Part shown: in pieces, positions 58,973 to 64,000 of the stretch
Layout: each line of letters opens with the position of its first letter
Numbering within the stretch: the first letter of the stretch is position 1
From: Pempheris klunzingeri
Taxonomy: Eukaryota; Chordata; Actinopteri; Acropomatiformes; Pempheridae
NCBI RefSeq assembly: GCF_042242105.1
Contig: NC_092035.1
Coordinates: forward strand, 11,643,477-11,707,476
Length of the DNA: 64,000 nucleotides
Direction: 5' to 3'
Made by a program: the position numbers and the translations under genes
Notes under the pieces: model-generated
The model's input: only the letters and a program-made list of their open reading frames with translations
The model's database searches: none
What the model was told of the DNA's origin: nothing

Positions 58973-59165
58973 ATGGGGGGAGGAGTGGACTGGTGACAGT
59001 TCGGTGTGTAAGAGGAAGTAGACAAGCTGGGAGGTGGAGTGGGTGGCAGGGTGGATGGGGTAGGGAGAGTGGGCAGACTTATTTTTGACCACAGGGGCTG
59101 TTGGGTAGATTCTGCTAAACCGAACTCAGACAACAAGACAGATGCATAGAACTACTCTGAAGGGC
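58973..59165. repeat. Right inverted-repeat arm flanking the tRNA array
   Basis: Its reverse complement matches 56355-56590: AGTAGTTCTATGCATCTGTC, TCTACCCAACAGCCCC and CACCAGTCCACTCCTCCCCC. Confidence 0.75.
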
Positions 59166-59254
59166 TGTTAAGTCCTGCATATAGTTACTCCTCACAAGTG
59201 ACGTGATTGAAGTTTATTCCAGGTGAAACCTTAGCATTGTGGCGGTAAAACATG

Positions 59255-59327
59255 TGCCCCGTGTGAGGCTCGAACTCACGACCTTCAGATTATGAGACTG
59301 ACGCGCTGCCTACTGCGCCAACGAGGC
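59255..59327 (-). tRNA. tRNA-Met(CAT) elongator
   Basis: Perfect 73-base copy of the array tRNA-Met on the opposite strand, outside the inverted-repeat arm. The sequence after it is a diverged reverse complement of the array spacer. Confidence 0.97.
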
Positions 59328-59559
59328 TTACAACTAAACCATACTGGACAATTTTTCATATGCATACAGAAGAATGACAGTATGAAACCTCAAAAGTACA
59401 CCGCACAAGAATTATATAGTAAGCAAGAAAACTGTAGATGTCACATGATCACATGATCATGTCAGCTTGATATGAAGCAACAGGACCCACCAATGCAGGT
59501 CAATAACCATGGTGTAGTTGAAAAAGGAAAAGAGGCGGGGCTTGAAATATGCACGCATC

Positions 59560-59631
59560 TCCTCGTTAGTATAGTGGTGAGTATCCCCGCCTGTCACGCG
59601 GGAGACCGGGGTTCGATTCCCCGACGGGGAG
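59560..59631 (+). tRNA. tRNA-Asp(GTC)
   Basis: 72 bases; acceptor TCCTCGT/ACGGGGA, anticodon loop CTGTCAC, T-arm CCGGGGTTCGATTCCCCG. A standard vertebrate tRNA-Asp. Confidence 0.97.
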
Positions 59632-59713
59632 TTGATATGCTTTTCCTTTCCTCTTCTGTGACCTTTATGCAATTTCTCTTTACAAGCTTAACAGCAAAAT
59701 AAGAAAAGCATGT

Positions 59714-59784
59714 TGCATTGGCCGGGAATCGAACCCGGGCCTCCCGCGTGGCAGGCGAGAATTCTACCACTGAACCACCAATGC
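59714..59784 (-). tRNA. tRNA-Gly(GCC), single minus-strand copy
   Basis: Perfect 71-base copy of the array tRNA-Gly on the minus strand. Confidence 0.97.
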
Positions 59785-60082
59785 ACAGTTCCTGCCTTTC
59801 CTGCATACTTTCTTAACCAAGCAAGTGTCTAACATTTGCATTGCGTGTCTTTACACAAACCTGACTCCGTCCATACGTCCTACACTGATCTACTCTTCCC
59901 AACGGGCGCACTAGTAGGTGCCATAATTTAACAAATCAAGAAAATCACAACCCATCCCTCACCTGGACATAGCGCCTGGACATAGCGCCTAATACAATTA
60001 AGGATGGGACAGACGATTGAAGTGTGTGGGACCATACCAAAGGTCTACATCATGAGCCTTCTCACTGTAACAGGACGAATTT
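59785..60082. other. Spacer between tRNA and 5S blocks
   Basis: Unique-looking sequence with one short direct repeat (TGGACATAGCGCC twice, 59966-59991). From about 60083 the long 5S spacer begins. Confidence 0.55.
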
Positions 60083-60371
60083 AACGACAAACAGGCCTTT
60101 TCAGTCAGTATCAATGAGAAACTGACACATTTGGTGCCCTTATCAGTCAAACGTTTAACAAAAGTAACCACACTCTCCTCCTTTTTGGGGAACACATTTG
60201 TTGTTTTAACTATATCCTTGTTTTCTCCTACACTCTCAAAATAACAGCCCCAGCCTCCTCACTGTAAAAGGGACCAATTTAGCAACTTTAACAAAAGACC
60301 TATTACTGAAGAGTGCTGGACCAAACTACAGGTCAGCATCTATAAAATGCCTCTTTGTGAGTGACACTCTC

Positions 60372-60491
60372 GCTTACGGCCACACCACCCTGAACAAGCC
60401 CGATCTCGTCCGATCTCGGAAGCCAAACAGGGTCGGGCCTGGTTAGTACTTGGATGGGAGACCGCCTGGGAATACCAGGTGCTGTAAGCTT
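60372..60491 (+). rRNA. 5S rRNA copy 1 (class A)
   Basis: 120 bases from GCTTACGGCC to CTGTAAGCTT. Class A: A at position 56 (CCAAACAGG) and G at 82 (TTGGATGGG). TATAAAA at 60341-60347. It follows a long spacer, where the other copies in that place are class B. Confidence 0.95.
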
Positions 60492-60632
60492 TTGCAGACA
60501 GCAGAAGGTGCTGCTGCTTCACAGGAGACGGACAAGACGTTTGACCTTTGAACTCCTGTTTTGGTGAAGTTCATTCACTGCTTTTTCTACAGGTCAGCAT
60601 CTATAAAAAGCCTCTTTGTGAGGGACACTCTC

Positions 60633-60742
60633 GCTTACGGCCACACCACCCTGAACAAGCCCGATCTCGGAAGCCAAACAGGGTCGGGCCTGGTTAGTAC
60701 TTGGATGGGAGACCGCCTGGGAATACCAGGTGCTGTAAGCTT
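60633..60742 (+). pseudogene. 5S rRNA copy 2, 10-base deletion
   Basis: 110 bases; class A. One of the two direct repeats in CGATCTCGTCCGATCTCGG is lost, removing about positions 37-46 (loop B/helix III region). Promoter and terminator are intact, so it may still be transcribed, but the product would not fold normally. Confidence 0.85.
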
Positions 60743-60896
60743 TTTCTCTTCTCTTTTGCAGACAGCAGAAGGTGCTGCTGCTTCACAGGAGACGGACAAG
60801 ACGTTTGACCTTTGAACTCCTGTTTTGGTGAAGTTCATTCACTGCTTTTTCTACAGGTCAGCATCTATAAAAAGCCTCTTTGTGAGGGACACTCTC

Positions 60897-61016
60897 GCTT
60901 ACGGCCATACCACCCTGAACAAGCCCGATCTCGTCCGATCTCGGAAGCCAAACAGGGTCGGGCCTGGTTAGTACTTGGATGGGAGACCGCCTGGGAATAC
61001 CAGGTGCTGTAAGCTT
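60897..61016 (+). rRNA. 5S rRNA copy 3 (class A)
   Basis: 120 bases, class A at positions 56 and 82, T at position 12 (CATACC). Confidence 0.95.
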
Positions 61017-61157
61017 TTGCAGACAGCAGAAGGTGCTGCTGCTTCACAGGAGACGGACAAGACGTTTGACCTTTGAACTCCTGTTTTGGTGAAGTTCATT
61101 CACTGCTTTTTCTACAGGTCAGCATCTATAAAAAGCCTCTTTGTGAGGGACACTCTC

Positions 61158-61277
61158 GCTTACGGCCACACCACCCTGAACAAGCCCGATCTCGTCCGAT
61201 CTCGGAAGCCAAACAGGGTCGGGCCTGGTTAGTACTTGGATGGGAGACCGCCTGGGAATACCAGGTGCTGTAAGCTT
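61158..61277 (+). rRNA. 5S rRNA copy 4 (class A)
   Basis: 120 bases, class A, C at position 12. Followed by a CTCF-like motif (61294-61312) and the long spacer. Confidence 0.95.
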
Positions 61278-61293
61278 TTTCTCTTGTCTTTTG

Positions 61294-61312
61294 CAGACAG
61301 CAGAGGGCGCTG
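61294..61312 (+). promoter_or_regulatory. CTCF-like motif after 5S copy 4
   Basis: CAGACAGCAGAGGGCGCTG matches 17 of 19 positions of the CTCF consensus as remembered, with a complete core CAGCAGAGGGCGCT. The same motif recurs at 62421-62439 and 63287-63305. Confidence 0.45.
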
Positions 61313-61749
61313 TCTCTGGACTTCACAACAAAAGTTTTTCATGGTCCTATTCAGTGTTTGCATCCATTACTGACAAGCCTATGCTGTTCTCTGCTGGACT
61401 ACACTGACATACAAAGCACATGAAGCTAACATTACACACACTCAACCTCCAACTATGCCAAACGACAAACAGGCCTTTTCAGTCAGTATCAATGAGAAAC
61501 TGACACATTTGGTGCCCTTAATAGTCAAACATTAAACAAAAGTAACCACACTCTCCTCCTTTTTGGGGAACACATTTGTTGTTTTAACGATATCCTTGTT
61601 TTCTCCTACACTCTCAAAATAACAGCCCCAGCCTCCTCACTGTAAAAGGGACCAATTTAGCAACTTTAACAAAAGACCTATTACTGAAGAGTGCTGTCCC
61701 AAACTACAGGTCAGCATCTATAAAAAGCCTCTTTGTGAGTGACACTCTC

Positions 61750-61869
61750 GCTTACGGCCATACCACCCTGAACAAGCCCGATCTCGTCCGATCTCGGAAG
61801 CCAAGCAGGGTCGGGCCTGGTTAGTACTTGCATGGGAGACCGCCTGGGAATACCAGGTGCTGTAAGCTT
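61750..61869 (+). rRNA. 5S rRNA copy 5 (class B)
   Basis: 120 bases. Class B: G at position 56 (CCAAGCAGG, as in the vertebrate consensus) and C at position 82 (TTGCATGGG, consensus G). Confidence 0.93.
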
Positions 61870-62023
61870 TGTCTCTTCTCTTTTGCAGACAGCAGAAGGT
61901 GCTGCTGCTTCACAGGAGACGGACAAGACGTTTGACCTTTGAACTCCTGTTTTGGTGAAGTTCATTCACTGCTTTTTCTACAGGTCAGCATCTATAAAAA
62001 GCCTCTTTGTGAGGGACACTCTC

Positions 62024-62143
62024 GCTTACGGCCATACCACCCTGAATAAGCCCGATCTCGTCCGATCTCGGAAGCCAAACAGGGTCGGGCCTGGTTAGTA
62101 CTTGGATGGGAGACCGCCTGGGAATACCAGGTGCTGTAAGCTT
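62024..62143 (+). rRNA. 5S rRNA copy 6 (class A)
   Basis: 120 bases, class A, with one private change C24T (GAATAAGCC). Confidence 0.93.
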
Positions 62144-62284
62144 TTGCAGACAGCAGAAGGTGCTGCTGCTTCACAGGAGACGGACAAGACGTTTGACCTT
62201 TGAACTCCTGTTTTGGTGAAGTTCATTCACTGCTTTTTCTACAGGTCAGCATCTATAAAAAGCCTCTTTGTGAGGGACACTCTC

Positions 62285-62404
62285 GCTTACGGCCACACCA
62301 CCCTGAACAAGCCCGATCTCGTCCGATCTCGGAAGCCAAACAGGGTCGGGCCTGGTTAGTACTTGGATGGGAGACCGCCTGGGAATACCAGGTGCTGTAA
62401 GCTT
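62285..62404 (+). rRNA. 5S rRNA copy 7 (class A)
   Basis: 120 bases, class A, C at position 12, followed by the CTCF-like motif and long spacer. Confidence 0.95.
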
Positions 62405-62420
62405 TTTCTCTTGTCTTTTG

Positions 62421-62439
62421 CAGACAGCAGAGGGCGCTG
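62421..62439 (+). promoter_or_regulatory. CTCF-like motif after 5S copy 7
   Basis: Identical to the motif at 61294-61312. Confidence 0.45.
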
Positions 62440-62876
62440 TCTCTGGACTTCACAACAAAAGTTTTTCATGGTCCTATTCAGTGTTTGCATCCATTACTGA
62501 CAAGCCTATGCTGTTCTCTGCTGGACTACACTGACATACAAAGCACATGAAGCTAACATTACACACACTCAACCTCCAACTATGCCAAACGACAAACAGG
62601 CCTTTTCAGTCAGTATCATTGAGAAACTGACACATTTGGTGCCCTTAATAGTCAAACATTAAACAAAAGTAACCACACTCTCCTCCTTTTTGGGGAACAC
62701 ATTTGTTGTTTTAACGATATCCTTGTTTTCTCCTACACTCTCAAAATAACAGCCCCAGCCTCCTCACTGTAAAAGGGACCAATTTAGCAACTTTAACAAA
62801 AGACCTATTACTGAAGAGTGCTGTCCCAAACTACAGGTCAGCATCTATAAAAAGCCTCTTTGTGAGTGACACTCTC

Positions 62877-62996
62877 GCTTACGGCCATACCACCCTGAAC
62901 AAGCCCGATCTCGTCCGATCTCGGAAGCCAAGCAGGGTCGGGCCTGGTTAGTACTTGCATGGGAGACCGCCTGGGAATACCAGGTGCTGTAAGCTT
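62877..62996 (+). rRNA. 5S rRNA copy 8 (class B)
   Basis: 120 bases, class B at positions 56 and 82; follows a long spacer. Confidence 0.93.
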
Positions 62997-63150
62997 TTTC
63001 TCTTCTCTTTTGCAGACAGCAGAAGGTGCTGCTGCTTCACAGGAGACGGACAAGACGTTTGACCTTTGAACTCCTGTTTTGGTGAAGTTCATTCACTGCT
63101 TTTTCTACAGGTCAGCATCTATAAAAAGCCTCTTTGTGAGTGACACTCTC

Positions 63151-63270
63151 GCTTACGGCCACACCACCCTGAACAAGCCCGATCTCGTCCGATCTCGGAA
63201 GCCAAACAGGGTCGGGCCTGGTTAGTACTTGGATGGGAGACCGCCTGGGAATACCAGGTGCTGTAAGCTT
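63151..63270 (+). rRNA. 5S rRNA copy 9 (class A)
   Basis: 120 bases, class A; directly after copy 8, so this composite unit has two genes instead of three. Confidence 0.95.
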
Positions 63271-63286
63271 TTTCTCTTGTCTTTTG

Positions 63287-63305
63287 CAGACAGCAGAGGG
63301 CGCTG
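63287..63305 (+). promoter_or_regulatory. CTCF-like motif after 5S copy 9
   Basis: Identical to the motif at 61294-61312. Confidence 0.45.
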
Positions 63306-63742
63306 TCTCTGGACTTCACAACAAAAGTTTTTCATGGTCCTATTCAGTGTTTGCATCCATTACTGACAAGCCTATGCTGTTCTCTGCTGGACTACACTGA
63401 CATACAAAGCACATGAAGCTAACATTACACACACTCAACCTCCAACTATGCCAAACGACAAACAGGCCTTTTCAGTCAGTATCAATGAGAAACTGACACA
63501 TTTGGTGCCCTTATCAGTCAAACGTTAAACAAAAGTAACCACACTCTCCTCCTTTTTGGGGAACACATTTGTTGTTTTAACGATATCCTTGTTTTCTCCT
63601 ACACTCTCAAAATAACAGCCCCAGCCTCCTCACTGTAAAAGGGACCAATTTAGCAACTTTAACAAAAGACCTATTACTGAAGAGTGCTGTCCCAAACTAC
63701 AGGTCAGCATCTATAAAAAGCCTCTTTGTGAGTGACACTCTC

Positions 63743-63862
63743 GCTTACGGCCATACCACCCTGAACAAGCCCGATCTCGTCCGATCTCGGAAGCCAAGCA
63801 GGGTCGGGCCTGGTTAGTACTTGCATGGGAGACCGCCTGGGAATACCAGGTGCTGTAAGCTT
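63743..63862 (+). rRNA. 5S rRNA copy 10 (class B)
   Basis: 120 bases, class B; TATAAAA at 63712-63718. The next unit's upstream region begins at the window end. Confidence 0.93.
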
Positions 63863-64000
63863 TTTCTCTTCTCTTTTGCAGACAGCAGAAGGTGCTGCTG
63901 CTTCACAGGAGACGGACAAGACGTTTGACCTTTGAACTCCTGTTTTGGTGAAGTTCATTCACTGCTTTTTCTACAGGTCAGCATCTATAAAAAGCCTCTT

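Larger units (their letters stand above)
60083..64000 (+). repeat. Higher-order 5S rDNA tandem array
   Basis: 5S starts lie at 60372, 60633, 60897, 61158, 61750, 62024, 62285, 62877, 63151 and 63743, so steps are 261, 264, 261, 592, 274, 261, 592, 274 and 592. Short spacers are 141-154 bases and long spacers 472. The long spacer recurs before copies 1, 5, 8 and 10. Every gene has TATAAAA about 31 bases upstream and a T-run after it. The array continues beyond the window. Confidence 0.95.

Noticed and set aside
60340-63958. Many 60-84 codon frames on both strands, repeated several times
   Set aside because: They are translations of 5S rRNA genes and their spacers.
56300-64000. Regular repeats with spacers, considered as a CRISPR-like array
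   Set aside because: The repeats are tRNA and 5S rRNA genes in a eukaryotic genome; no CRISPR structure.

Overview
The window is nuclear DNA of a ray-finned fish, probably a percomorph teleost. The evidence is vertebrate gene families with spliced exons and short introns, fish-type LINEs ending in (TTGA)n or (TCTA)n tails, many CA/TG microsatellites, and vertebrate-type tRNA and 5S rRNA genes. Four protein-coding genes are readable exon by exon: WBP4 (+), MTRF1 (-), CCDC122 (+) and TSC22D1 (-). From memory, all four human orthologues lie on 13q14, so this looks like a compacted conserved-synteny block.

Layout. 1-1236 is the 3' end of an L2-like LINE. 1610-4715 is WBP4, a spliceosomal WW/zinc-finger protein. 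5535-10940 is MTRF1, a mitochondrial release factor, tail-to-tail with WBP4. Its largest intron holds a LINE split by a probable solo LTR. 10941-11365 is a short head-to-head promoter shared with CCDC122 (11366-13595), a coiled-coil protein. 13.6-30.9 kb is a long non-coding stretch with microsatellites, a 51-bp hairpin-rich minisatellite (22.27-22.76 kb) and a promoter-like GC-rich island (30.4-30.6 kb). 30.9-53.2 kb is TSC22D1, with a long first exon (679 codons including the split one) and two shorter downstream first exons. All three end in the same splice phase and join the shared TSC-box/leucine-zipper exons.

From 55 kb the window becomes an RNA-gene neighbourhood. A decayed Ty3/Gypsy-like fragment and a tRNA-Met relic precede a homogenised array of alternating tRNA-Gly(GCC) and tRNA-Met(CAT) genes with a 355-bp period. 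The array is bracketed by inverted fragments of one LINE-like sequence. Single tRNA-Met (-), tRNA-Asp (+) and tRNA-Gly (-) genes follow. The last 4 kb hold ten 5S rRNA copies on the + strand in a higher-order tandem repeat that runs off the window. The 5S copies fall into two sequence classes, and a CTCF-like motif recurs in the composite unit.

The most notable items are the third TSC22D1 first exon, the two 5S classes that differ inside the internal promoter, the recurrent CTCF-like motif, a tRNA-Met copy with G at position 37, the apparent GA-AG intron in MTRF1, and the solo LTR nested in a LINE. Gene identities rest on comparison with remembered family sequences; no database search was possible.
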